A DNA stretch of 34,039 nt, taken from the NCBI GenBank assembly GCA_027485465.1, contig JAIXRA010000066.1, positions 1 through 34,039 on the forward strand. Reading direction: 5' to 3'. The position numbers and the translations under genes are program-made. This document shows positions 8,005 to 16,938 of this stretch, one piece after another. Origin of the DNA: Bacteroidota bacterium. GTDB lineage: Bacteria > Bacteroidota > Bacteroidia > UBA7662. Under the pieces are notes generated by a model. It saw only the letters and a list, made by a program, of their open reading frames with translations. It was not told the origin of the DNA and made no database searches. Positions within the stretch are counted from its first letter, which is position 1. The number at the start of each line of letters is the position of its first letter.

Positions 8005-9288
8005 ATGACCGTGATTCCCTATTCAGCCTACTCTTATTGGGAAAAAGAACGTATGATCGGCCCTTGGGATTTTGTGATTATTGGCGCTGGTGTCACCGGA
8101 TTGAACGCCGCGATCGAACTCAAAAGACAAAAACCCAACCTCCGGGTCTTGGTCCTCGAAGCCAAGAAATCCGGCGCGGTGGCCAGCTCCAGGTCGGCTG
8201 GTTTTTTGTGTTTGGGCAGCCCTTCCGAACAGATGTCATCGTTAGAGGCCCTTGGCGAAGCGGCTTGGTTGCACTGGACCGCGGCCAAGTGGGCCGGGAT
8301 TCAGCGATTGCTTCGTCTCCTGGGGGCTAAATCGATGAATTACAAAAGGGTTAAGGCTTTTGAGGTCGTTCCGCCTCCTGGTGCCTTTCGTCGCAGCGAT
8401 ACGGATTTGGACCGTGTGGCCCAAAGTCTCCAGGAAATGAACGCATTGATGCAAAGGGTTGACTCGCATCCCTTGCCGTTTCGATCGGAACGCAAACGCG
8501 ACAAGGCCACCGAAGTCCCGTTGCCTTTCCCGTATTACGGAGAACCCATTCGACTAAAAACCCAACAGGGTTGGGGAATGGATTCGACCCTGGCCCTGCC
8601 CATCGCCTTTGAAGGCCAGGTCCACCCCATGCTTTTGGTTGATTCCTTGAAGCGATATGCGACCAATTTGGGAATTCAATTACTCAACGGTTTTCCCGTG
8701 GATTCCTTGGGTTCAGCAGACGCAGATTTGCAAGATATATATTTTGATAATCAATTGATAATTAAATCAAAAAATATTATCATTTGTACCAATGCTTTAA
8801 CCAATGCTCTGCTTCCCACACCGCAGGTGATTCCTCAGCGAGGCCAAGTTTTGGTATCGGCTCCCATACCAGGCGGGATACCGGAACGGCTCAAAGGGAA
8901 TTTTCACGGGGATGCGGGTTACCTCTATTACCGCAACTTAGGAAACGACCGCCTTCTATTGGGAGGAGCCCGCAACCTGGATTTTCAGGGCGAGCAGACC
9001 GATCGTTGGGCCGAGAATCCAGCCATTACCCAGCATCTCACCGATTACGCCCTTCAGGTTTTGGGTTTGAAGGCCGAGGGTTTGGTTTGGGAACAGGCCT
9101 GGAGTGGTACCATGGGCTTTACCCCTTCAGGGGTTCCCCACCTCCAAGCCTTGGGGACGCATCGTTGGTTGGTGGCTGGTATGAATGGAATGGGGATGGC
9201 CTTGGGTCCAGAAATGGGCCGACGTGTGGCGCGTTGGGCTTTGGCCCCCAGCAACGTTGATCCCCAAAAAGCAGGTTTGCTTCCCTAA
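8005..9288 (+). CDS. FAD-dependent oxidoreductase (DAO family)
   Basis: Rossmann motif FVIIGAGVTGLNAAIELKRQ; SRSAGFLC; LPTPQVIPQRGQVLVSAPI; C-terminal AWSGTMGFTPSGVPHLQALGTHRWLVAGMNGMGMALGPEMGRRVA. ATG at 8005 used; the ORF track begins at a TTG at 7984. Confidence 0.82.
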   Translation: MTVIPYSAYSYWEKERMIGPWDFVIIGAGVTGLNAAIELKRQKPNLRVLVLEAKKSGAVASSRSAGFLCLGSPSEQMSSLEALGEAAWLHWTAAKWAGIQRLLRLLGAKSMNYKRVKAFEVVPPPGAFRRSDTDLDRVAQSLQEMNALMQRVDSHPLPFRSERKRDKATEVPLPFPYYGEPIRLKTQQGWGMDSTLALPIAFEGQVHPMLLVDSLKRYATNLGIQLLNGFPVDSLGSADADLQDIYFDNQLIIKSKNIIICTNALTNALLPTPQVIPQRGQVLVSAPIPGGIPERLKGNFHGDAGYLYYRNLGNDRLLLGGARNLDFQGEQTDRWAENPAITQHLTDYALQVLGLKAEGLVWEQAWSGTMGFTPSGVPHLQALGTHRWLVAGMNGMGMALGPEMGRRVARWALAPSNVDPQKAGLLP

Positions 9289-10214
9289 ACTTCCCGGGCC
9301 GCTAACCATCGTTCGGCGTCCAAGGCCGCCATGCAACCGGAACCAGCGGCGGTGACCGCTTGGCGGTACATCTTGTCTTGGGCATCACCGGCCGCAAAAA
9401 CCCCTTCCAAATTGGTTCGGGTTGTTCCGGGAACCGTCAGGAGATAACCCGTTTCGTCCATGTCCAATTGCCCCTTGAACAAAGCTGTATTAGGGCTGTG
9501 GCCAATGGCCACAAAAAAGCCCTGGATGGGAATTTCGGAGAGGGTTCCATCCAAATTGTTCCGCAATCGAACGGCTTCGACTTGGTCTTTACCAAGGATT
9601 TCGTCGGTGCTGCTGTTCCAATGAACCATGAGATTAGGGGTTCGAAAAACCCTTTCCTGCATGGCTTTGGAAGCTCTTAATTCGTCACGACGTACGATGA
9701 GATGCACCGTCTTGCAAAGTTTGGCCAGATAGGTCGCCTCCTCTGCTGCGGTATCCCCTCCACCGACGACTGCTACATCCTGTCCTCGAAAGAAGAAACC
9801 ATCGCAAACGGCGCAGGCCGAAACCCCGTGGCCGTTCAGTCTTTGTTCCGAAGGCAAACCCAGCCATTTGGCCGAGGCCCCTGTGGAAATAATGACCGCA
9901 TCCGCGCTGAGGGTATGCTGATCATCCACTTTGATGATTTTGGGATGGGCATCGAGTCGGGCTTCGGTCACAATTCCGTATCGGATATCGGTTCCCATGC
10001 GTTGGGCCTGTTGCCGAAAATCCTCCATCATTTGGGGACCCATGATGCCGTTGGGATAGCCGGGATAGTTCTCAACATCCGTTGTAATGGTCAATTGACC
10101 CCCGGGCTGCAGGCCCTGGTACAATACCGGCTTTAACCCAGCGCGAGCGGCGTAGATGGCAGCGGTGTATCCGGCAGGACCGGAACCAATAATGAGGCAG
10201 GCATGATGTTCCAT
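9285..10214 (-). CDS. trxB: Thioredoxin-disulfide reductase
   Basis: CLIIGSGPAGYTAAIYAARAGL, redox motif CAVCDG, VAVVGGGDTAAEEATYLAKL, GVFAAGDAQD. Confidence 0.93.
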   Translation of the reverse strand: MEHHACLIIGSGPAGYTAAIYAARAGLKPVLYQGLQPGGQLTITTDVENYPGYPNGIMGPQMMEDFRQQAQRMGTDIRYGIVTEARLDAHPKIIKVDDQHTLSADAVIISTGASAKWLGLPSEQRLNGHGVSACAVCDGFFFRGQDVAVVGGGDTAAEEATYLAKLCKTVHLIVRRDELRASKAMQERVFRTPNLMVHWNSSTDEILGKDQVEAVRLRNNLDGTLSEIPIQGFFVAIGHSPNTALFKGQLDMDETGYLLTVPGTTRTNLEGVFAAGDAQDKMYRQAVTAAGSGCMAALDAERWLAAREV

Positions 10215-10221
10215 AGGAGGA

Positions 10222-10229
10222 CAAAACTA
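10222..10229 (-). promoter_or_regulatory. -7-like box for trxB
   Basis: Exact TAnnTTTG match (TAGTTTTG on the minus strand) 7 nt upstream of the trxB ATG at 10214. Confidence 0.4.
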
Positions 10230-10268
10230 CAAGTGAAAAGTGCGAAAGACCCCGATTCGTTGACCGGT

Positions 10269-11258
10269 TCAAGGCCGTTCCGGCACCTTGAAAGTGTAAT
10301 GAACCGACCCGTAACCGGCCCAAAGCCCCAAGACCCGGCCGCGAAGGGCGCGCAGATTGGTGGTTACCACCGGTTGGGCTCCAAAAGGCCCCCCACTCCC
10401 TCCGGTCGCTTGGGCCAATCCGCTCCAAAAAAGAAAATTGGTTCGGTCAATCGATGCCCATTTGATTTGAATGCTATCCCCTGCCTTGAACAAGCCAAAC
10501 TCATCAAAGGTGGTTGAATCGTTGAACAAATAGGCTTCTTTGCCTCTGGGTAACACAAAATCCAAGGACTGGCCGTTGAAGAATTGGTCATCGTAAACCG
10601 AATTGAAGGCCGTGGACCATTGATCCTCGTTTTGGATCCGACTGAAAACCCGAACATGGTCACCGGGTGCCTGCGGGTCCCGGTATCGATAAAAAAGTTG
10701 TACCAATTGGCTGTCTCTGGCGGTAGGTTGGCTGGATGGGTTGGCTTGTTTTTGCAAAAAAGCCCTGGAACGTACCCAAAGGCTGTCGATCCGTGAAGGG
10801 ACCGGTACTTTGGTTTCACCAACGATTTCGTGATCCGGATGCAGGATATGAATTCGGTAGGTCCGGTTGTGACGCCCCCTGATTTTGGTGCCTTGGTAAT
10901 TAAAAACCGTCCAGTATTGGAGAATCGGCAAGGCCGGAAAGAGCTGCGGCTTGAGCGTGTCCAACTCGGTATGACCCAAGGAGTCGGTGGATTGCACCGT
11001 AATGGTCGCCGAATAATCCAACAAGTTGAGAACGGCGTTGAGGTCCACCGGGTCAAAGTACGCTGAATTTCGACTGATAGAGACCTTGATGAGCGAGTCC
11101 GGTTCCACCACCCCGTACACAACCAAATGCGGTTGGGGCGGCGGCAAGTTGAGGTCGATATTCCGCTCGCAGCTGCTACCTCCCATGAGAACCATCCATA
11201 GGAGAATTCCACGTACAGACAAACCTGTTTGGAGATTTTTTAGAATTTGAAGTTCCAC
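10269..11258 (-). CDS. DUF4249-family lipoprotein
   Basis: Short hydrophobic leader ending GGSSC, then ERNIDLNLPPPQPHLVVYGVVEPDSLIKVSISRNSAYFDP, as in DUF4249 proteins next to TonB receptors. Start is ambiguous: GTG at 11258 or TTG at 11222, the latter giving MSVRGILLWMVLMGGSSC. Confidence 0.75.
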   Translation of the reverse strand: MELQILKNLQTGLSVRGILLWMVLMGGSSCERNIDLNLPPPQPHLVVYGVVEPDSLIKVSISRNSAYFDPVDLNAVLNLLDYSATITVQSTDSLGHTELDTLKPQLFPALPILQYWTVFNYQGTKIRGRHNRTYRIHILHPDHEIVGETKVPVPSRIDSLWVRSRAFLQKQANPSSQPTARDSQLVQLFYRYRDPQAPGDHVRVFSRIQNEDQWSTAFNSVYDDQFFNGQSLDFVLPRGKEAYLFNDSTTFDEFGLFKAGDSIQIKWASIDRTNFLFWSGLAQATGGSGGPFGAQPVVTTNLRALRGRVLGLWAGYGSVHYTFKVPERP

Positions 11259-13729
11259 GTGACGGAAGGAATAATGGGGAACAAGGAAACCTTTTTGGCC
11301 TGGATCTGGAGGGTGCCTTGTTGGAGGGAACCCTCGTTGTCAAGGTAGATAAAAAAGGGATTCAAACGGCTGTAAACATTGTAGATCGCAAAGACCCATT
11401 CTCCTTTGTACCGACGCCGTCCGCTACCCTGCGCCGTCTCGCCAGCGCTTTGATTGGATGGTGTATAAACCGCCGAAAAATCCAGCCGATGGTAGTGTGG
11501 CAATCGAAAACTGTTGCGTTCTCCTATCTGGTCAATAATTTGACCTTCAAAGAAATACCTCGATTCAGGTAAGGTATAAGCGTTTCCGGTTGAATAAACA
11601 AAAGTCCCCGAGAACTTCCAACGCGGACTCTGAACCCAGGTCCCTACCACCGATAAATCGTGCCTTCGGTCAAATTTGTAGGGGTAGGCCTTTCCTTGCA
11701 TAATATCATCAAAAAAGCGGTTGGTCCAAGACAAGGTATACCCAACCCAACCGGTCAATTTGCCTCGATTTTTTTTAACAAAAAGTTCCATTCCGTAGGC
11801 CTCTCCCCTGCCAAAGACCAGGTCGTTTTCGATTAAGGGGTTGAAGCCGTTGACAGCCCCTTCGCGGAAATCGATTTGGTTTTGGAGGTCTTTGTAATAA
11901 ATCTCGGCCGATGTTTCAAAGGTGTTATCGAGGAAGTTTCGGAAATAACCGGCTGCGTATTGCAAGCCAATTTGAGGTCGGACCTTCAGGGTACTGGGGA
12001 TCCATAAATCGGCCGGCAAGGAGGTCCCAGACGAAGACGCTAGATGGATGAACTGGAGATTGCGAGTGATTGCAAATTTGATGGAAGATTGCTTATCCAC
12101 CAGATAACGTAGGTTAAGTCGGGGTTCCCAGGCCGGGTAGCGAACAACCTTTTCGCCGGGCCCAAAGCCTACGCTGTCCAAACGAGTCACCAAGGTAGCG
12201 TCGGTGTATCGTTCGTAGCTGTAAGGACCGTATTGCTGAAAGACAGCGAAACGAATTCCCGCATTGACCTGCCAGCGAACGGTGATGTCCCATTCATCCC
12301 GAACATAGGCGGACCATTCGATGGCGTTCAAACGTCGGATATTGTTGGTTGCAATGTCAAAATCACCGGCTCTGCCTTCGACTACACTGGGCAAAAACCA
12401 ATGCCGGATGAGTTGACTACCAAATTTGAGACGATGCCGGGTGGATAGCTGGTAATCCAAATCTTGCTTGAAGGTGAGGTTGCGGACCCCTGAATTGAGG
12501 TTGATGGTAAAATCGTTTTGGGTAAAACGGGTGCCAAATTCAAAATCGCTGTAAACCAATGAATGATTGGCAAAAAGCCGGGGGCTCAGGATTCGGTTCC
12601 ATCGCAGAGTCGCCGTTGAGTTACCCCAGGGTATGCTAAAGCGGAAACCATTTTCTCGGTTGTTAAAGTCAAAAACATCTTTGCCAAAATAGGCCGAAGC
12701 ATACAGCCTGTCTTTGGGACTCGCTTGCCAGTTAATCTTGGCGTTGAGGTCGTAAAAAAAATATCCCGATCCCTTGGCGGGTGCATCTTTGGGGATCAAG
12801 GGGTCCACCAAGACATCCAAATACGTCCGACGGCCCGAAAGGATGTAGGAAGCTTTGCCTTTCTTTAGAGGTCCTTCGGTGGTAAAACGGGAAGCGATCA
12901 AACCAAGACCACCCTGTGTAACATGTTTTTGGTTGTTCCCTTCGCGCATGGTCAGGTCCAGAACGGAGGAAATTCGACCTCCGTATTCGGCCGGCATGCC
13001 CCCTTTGATCAACTGACTGTTGGCCAAAGCGTCTGCATTAAACACCGAAAAAAAGCCAAACAGATGGGAGGCATTGTAGACCACCGCTTCGTCCAACAAA
13101 ATTAAATTTTGGTCCGGACCCCCACCCCTCACATAAAAGCCGGTGGTGCCCTCCCCCCCGTTTTTGACCCCTGGTAACAATTGAATGGTTTTGAGAATAT
13201 CGGCTTCGCCCATCAGGGCTGGCAGGCTTTTGACCTGACGGATATCCACTTCGTTCACACTCATTCGACTTTGGGTTATATGATCCTCTGCGCGTTTTCC
13301 TTCCACCACGATCTCGGCACCCTCTACGATGGATTCCTCAAGAACCAGGTTGAGTTGGGTATTTCGTTGGAGTCGAATGGTTTTGGTGAGCGGACGGTAC
13401 CCCAGGTACTGTACAACCAGGGTGTGTTCCCCAGAATCTAACATCAAAGAATAATAGCCGTATTGATTGGCAACGGTTCCCGTTCCCTGGGCCAAGACTT
13501 GAACCGTGGCCCCAACCAGGTTCTCTCCGTTTTGACCACGGATATACCCCGAAACGGCATATCGTGGAATCTTGTCCAAGTTTAGAACATCATTCGTGGA
13601 CCCGAATGAGGACGAACCGATGGATCCAGGGTTCGTACTGTAGACATCATTCGAAGCATGCGTTCCTATGAGGATTGTCCAAAGAAAGAGATAGACCTGC
13701 CGGCGGATGTTATGAAAATGCGGGTACAC
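11240..13729 (-). CDS. TonB-dependent receptor with carboxypeptidase-regulatory-like N-domain
   Basis: VSGYIRGQNGENLVGATVQVLAQGTGTVANQYGYYSLML; plug motifs ILKTIQLLPGVKNGGEGTTGFYVRGGGPDQNLILLDEAVVYNASHLFG; barrel ends ...VTWNFKF. Confidence 0.9.
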   Translation of the reverse strand: MYPHFHNIRRQVYLFLWTILIGTHASNDVYSTNPGSIGSSSFGSTNDVLNLDKIPRYAVSGYIRGQNGENLVGATVQVLAQGTGTVANQYGYYSLMLDSGEHTLVVQYLGYRPLTKTIRLQRNTQLNLVLEESIVEGAEIVVEGKRAEDHITQSRMSVNEVDIRQVKSLPALMGEADILKTIQLLPGVKNGGEGTTGFYVRGGGPDQNLILLDEAVVYNASHLFGFFSVFNADALANSQLIKGGMPAEYGGRISSVLDLTMREGNNQKHVTQGGLGLIASRFTTEGPLKKGKASYILSGRRTYLDVLVDPLIPKDAPAKGSGYFFYDLNAKINWQASPKDRLYASAYFGKDVFDFNNRENGFRFSIPWGNSTATLRWNRILSPRLFANHSLVYSDFEFGTRFTQNDFTINLNSGVRNLTFKQDLDYQLSTRHRLKFGSQLIRHWFLPSVVEGRAGDFDIATNNIRRLNAIEWSAYVRDEWDITVRWQVNAGIRFAVFQQYGPYSYERYTDATLVTRLDSVGFGPGEKVVRYPAWEPRLNLRYLVDKQSSIKFAITRNLQFIHLASSSGTSLPADLWIPSTLKVRPQIGLQYAAGYFRNFLDNTFETSAEIYYKDLQNQIDFREGAVNGFNPLIENDLVFGRGEAYGMELFVKKNRGKLTGWVGYTLSWTNRFFDDIMQGKAYPYKFDRRHDLSVVGTWVQSPRWKFSGTFVYSTGNAYTLPESRYFFEGQIIDQIGERNSFRLPHYHRLDFSAVYTPSNQSAGETAQGSGRRRYKGEWVFAIYNVYSRLNPFFIYLDNEGSLQQGTLQIQAKKVSLFPIIPSVTWNFKF

Positions 13730-13761
13730 GAAGGGGGTGCTCTAGAAAATAACCAGGAGGT

Positions 13762-15441
13762 CTAAGGAAGGAGAAGACAAGTTTTACGATCCCGGTAAGA
13801 CTTCCCGGTTAGTGATACAACATAAAATCCCGGCTTCGGTTTGGTAATTTCTACAAAATTTTGGCCGGACTCCGATGGCCAATTGAACTCGTTGTCTTGA
13901 ACTCGCTGACCCTGGGTATTAAACCAGGAGATTTGGTAGGTTCCTATGGGTAAACGGTTGCCACGCAGGAGGAGACTTTGGTCTTGGGTGCAAGGCTGCG
14001 GTGCCCAAGTCCAGGACGGAAGACTATCCATCGTAGAGGGACTCCAACCGGCCAGGGTAAGCGCCCTCTGCAAGTTCGGTACCCCGTAACCGTTGAGCGT
14101 ATCGGGGTTGGTGGACCTATTGCTGCAGCGCTCAAGCAGGTCCAGAATTTGGTAGGCCTGGCGATTGGGCAGGGCCTGCCAAAGACAGGTGGCCAAACCA
14201 GCCATGATGGGTCCCGCAAAAGAAGTTCCCGATACCAAAGCCACGCCAGGTCCTGGAATGGCGCAGGTAGCGGCCCCTGCTCCCACTGCCATCACATTGG
14301 GTTTTATTCGACCATCGGCCGTTGGACCCATGCTGCTGAAACCGATTCGAACGCCCAGCGTATCGGTTGCTCCAACGGCCAAGACGGAATCCCCGTCGGC
14401 AGCAGCACCGATTTTGAACCAGGGACCGCCTCCGTAATTGCCTGCTGAATTGACGACCAAAATACCTTTGGAGGCCGCCAAATCCGAGGCCCTTGTCATG
14501 CGTGTTGTGTTACCATCCATATCCGCCCAGCTGTGATTCCAACCAGGAACATCAAAGGTGGTGTAAATGAGTGAGCTGTTAAAAACATCCGCACCCAAGC
14601 TATCGGCCCTTTCGGCCGCGACCACCCAATTGTCTTCTTCGATCGGGTTCTCGCTGCCCCCTACATTGTTCTCCGTTCGGTACAGCATATACTCGGCTTT
14701 GGGGGCCGTTCCCATCAATTCACCGGGAAGGTTGGCAGCCATGCATCCCATGACATAGGTTCCGTGCCCGTCCAATTCGTAGACCATGGAATCCATGTCC
14801 ACAAAATCAAAGGCATCGAGCACTCCATTGCGCGCATAGAGGGAATCAAAGGCCCGAATTTGGGGCATGGCAACAAATCCAGCGTCAAAAACAGCAATTC
14901 GAAGACCCTGACCGCGGTAGCCCAAATCGTGTAGAAAATCCCCTTTGTGCAAGCGGATTTGGGCCGATGAAGCTCCGTATCCTGAGCTGGTCCGTCCTAC
15001 AGATGAAATGGGCAAAGGAACCGGGTGAACGGCAAGCTTGTGGGAAGGATACCGTCCGTCCTGACCGGCTTTGCGTCCGTTGGGCAGGGTTTGACGAACA
15101 AAAGGCAGGTTGTAAATTCTTTGGAGAACCAAGGAGTCGTTGTTCGGAATGCGGATGGTGGCACCATTTAACCATTTGCTGCTGTGCTTCACTTGGGCAC
15201 CGGCGGAACGTAGGCTGTCCAGAAAAGGAGCGTGAACTGGTAAATCCGAACTATCGATGGAAATGCCTTGGCGAACACGCCGAGCGATGGACCGAGGACC
15301 CAAATAGGCCTGGGGTTGTAGCAGGCTGTAGGCCCCCGCTGGTTTGTGGGTGAAGGCCACCCAATACGTATCCCTGGTTTGGGCCCAGGACGAAAATCCC
15401 GAAACAAGAAATAGCAGGAAGGTCCTTAGAAATGTTTTCAT
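13762..15441 (-). CDS. Subtilisin-like S8 serine peptidase with C-terminal T9SS sorting domain
   Basis: Signal peptide MKTFLRTFLLFLVSGFSSWAQ; catalytic motifs IAVFDAGF (Asp), DGHGTYVMG (His), GTSFAGP (Ser) and oxyanion NSAGN; C-terminal Type A-like domain GTYQISWFNTQGQRV...GFYVVSLTGKSYRDRKTCLLLP. Confidence 0.88.
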   Translation of the reverse strand: MKTFLRTFLLFLVSGFSSWAQTRDTYWVAFTHKPAGAYSLLQPQAYLGPRSIARRVRQGISIDSSDLPVHAPFLDSLRSAGAQVKHSSKWLNGATIRIPNNDSLVLQRIYNLPFVRQTLPNGRKAGQDGRYPSHKLAVHPVPLPISSVGRTSSGYGASSAQIRLHKGDFLHDLGYRGQGLRIAVFDAGFVAMPQIRAFDSLYARNGVLDAFDFVDMDSMVYELDGHGTYVMGCMAANLPGELMGTAPKAEYMLYRTENNVGGSENPIEEDNWVVAAERADSLGADVFNSSLIYTTFDVPGWNHSWADMDGNTTRMTRASDLAASKGILVVNSAGNYGGGPWFKIGAAADGDSVLAVGATDTLGVRIGFSSMGPTADGRIKPNVMAVGAGAATCAIPGPGVALVSGTSFAGPIMAGLATCLWQALPNRQAYQILDLLERCSNRSTNPDTLNGYGVPNLQRALTLAGWSPSTMDSLPSWTWAPQPCTQDQSLLLRGNRLPIGTYQISWFNTQGQRVQDNEFNWPSESGQNFVEITKPKPGFYVVSLTGKSYRDRKTCLLLP

Positions 15442-15453
15442 GGGCGCAGTTGT

Positions 15454-16575
15454 TTAACGGGGTAAAGGGTCCGAATCTACAATCCAACCCCCTCCAAGGA
15501 CGGTATCTTCATGGTAAAAGACGGCGGCTTGACCCGGGGCGATGGCCTTGACGGGCGCCATGAATTCAACCACAACCTTCTCGCCATCCCAACGCAAAAA
15601 CGCAGGGGATCCGGGGTCCTTGTAGCGAATTTTGACAAGAGCATCCAGTCCGTCTTTGGGCAATCCATCGATTTTTTGCCAATTCACCTGTCCAACACGC
15701 ATCGTCTTGCGATCCAGGTCCTCCAAGTCTCCCAGAACCACTCTGTTTCGATGGGCGTCGATTGATACCACATATTTGGGGGTCCCAAAGGCGGTTTCGA
15801 GGCCTTTGCGTTGCCCCACCGTATAAAATGGATAGCCTTGATGCATACCTATGGGATCTCCGGACATGTTGACAAATTCACCACCGCGGACCTGTTCCTC
15901 GAGACCGGGTACGCGGCGCTTGAGGAATCCACGGTAATCGTTGTCCGGAACAAAACAAATCTCGTAACTCTCCGGCTTGGTGACCAGGCTGCGGTAACCG
16001 CGGTCCTCGGCCATTTGACGAATTTCGGTTTTGGTATAGGAACCCATTGGGAACAAAGTCCGATCCAGGGAGGATTGAGAGAGTCCCCACAAAACATAGG
16101 ACTGGTCTTTGTTGGTATCGTCACCGCATAACACAAAGCGTCTCCCCTCCTCCGTGCGGCCCAAGCGAGCGTAGTGGCCCGTCGCTATTTTTTCACAACC
16201 CAGTTGATCGGCTCGACGAAGCAGGGCATCCCACTTGATATGGGTATTGCACATAACACAAGGATTGGGCGTGCGTCCGGCCATGTACTCGTCCACAAAA
16301 TAATCAATGACGGATTCCCCGAAATGCTCTCGGATATCCAAAATAAAGTGGGGAAATCCCAATCCAACCGCCACTTCCCGGGCATCGTTAATGGAATCCA
16401 AGCTGCAGCAACCGGTCTCTTTTCGACTGCCACCGGAGGCCGCATAGTCCCAGGTTTTCATGGTCAATCCCACCACCTCGTACCCCTCCTCGTGCAGGAG
16501 GGCCGCCGTCATGGTGGAATCAAGACCCCCGCTCATAGCGACCAGGACCCGTCCTTTGGACTTTTTTATCAACAT
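15454..16575 (-). CDS. mnmA: tRNA-specific 2-thiouridylase
   Basis: VLVAMSGGLDSTMTAALLHEEGYEVVGLTMKTWD, NPCVMCNTHIKWDAL, ATGHYAR, KDQSYVLWGL, YTVGQRKGL. Confidence 0.95.
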   Translation of the reverse strand: MLIKKSKGRVLVAMSGGLDSTMTAALLHEEGYEVVGLTMKTWDYAASGGSRKETGCCSLDSINDAREVAVGLGFPHFILDIREHFGESVIDYFVDEYMAGRTPNPCVMCNTHIKWDALLRRADQLGCEKIATGHYARLGRTEEGRRFVLCGDDTNKDQSYVLWGLSQSSLDRTLFPMGSYTKTEIRQMAEDRGYRSLVTKPESYEICFVPDNDYRGFLKRRVPGLEEQVRGGEFVNMSGDPIGMHQGYPFYTVGQRKGLETAFGTPKYVVSIDAHRNRVVLGDLEDLDRKTMRVGQVNWQKIDGLPKDGLDALVKIRYKDPGSPAFLRWDGEKVVVEFMAPVKAIAPGQAAVFYHEDTVLGGGWIVDSDPLPR

Positions 16576-16579
16576 GCTG

Positions 16580-16587
16580 CAAATCTA
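16580..16587 (-). promoter_or_regulatory. -7-like box directly upstream of mnmA
   Basis: TAGATTTG on the minus strand (exact TAnnTTTG), ending 4 nt before the mnmA ATG. Confidence 0.35.
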
Positions 16588-16622
16588 CGGGCCTTAAACG
16601 AAGGGAACGGCCTTTGGGATTC

Positions 16623-16630
16623 TATTTTTG
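16623..16630 (+). promoter_or_regulatory. -7-like box of the 16655 gene run
   Basis: TATTTTTG, an exact TAnnTTTG match, 24 nt before the ATG at 16655, preceded by GGCCTTTGGG (16609-16618). Confidence 0.45.
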
Positions 16631-16654
16631 GGGACTAGGACTTGAATCTGCCCC

Positions 16655-16936
16655 ATGGCCAGCCTTTCCACCAAAATTCAGAACCAACTCAATCGCCTCA
16701 AAGCCTTGGAACAAGGCTTCAAGGATGCCGGCCTTCGTATCCGATACGAGAAGGGTCATTTTCAATCCGGGTACTGCCTCTTTGAAGACCAGGGCGTGGT
16801 GATTGTCAATAAGTTTTATTCACCTGCAGCCAAAATCGACACCCTCGAAGACATCACCCGTCAAATATTGGGTAGCTGGACTTTTTTGGGTGACCCGCAG
16901 CGGGAATCTCTACAGCGTTCGCTTGAAATAGCCTGA
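16655..16936 (+). CDS. Small conserved-looking hypothetical protein (93 aa)
   Basis: Complete ORF in a tight same-strand run, 2 bp before the MBL gene, with a -7-like box upstream. MASLSTKIQNQLNRLKALEQGFKDAGLRIRYEKGHF... Confidence 0.7.
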   Translation: MASLSTKIQNQLNRLKALEQGFKDAGLRIRYEKGHFQSGYCLFEDQGVVIVNKFYSPAAKIDTLEDITRQILGSWTFLGDPQRESLQRSLEIA

Positions 16937-16938
16937 GC

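Noticed and set aside
9750-9830. CAVC rather than CATC redox motif in TrxB
   Set aside because: CAVC is a common variant in bacterial thioredoxin reductases and is not unusual.
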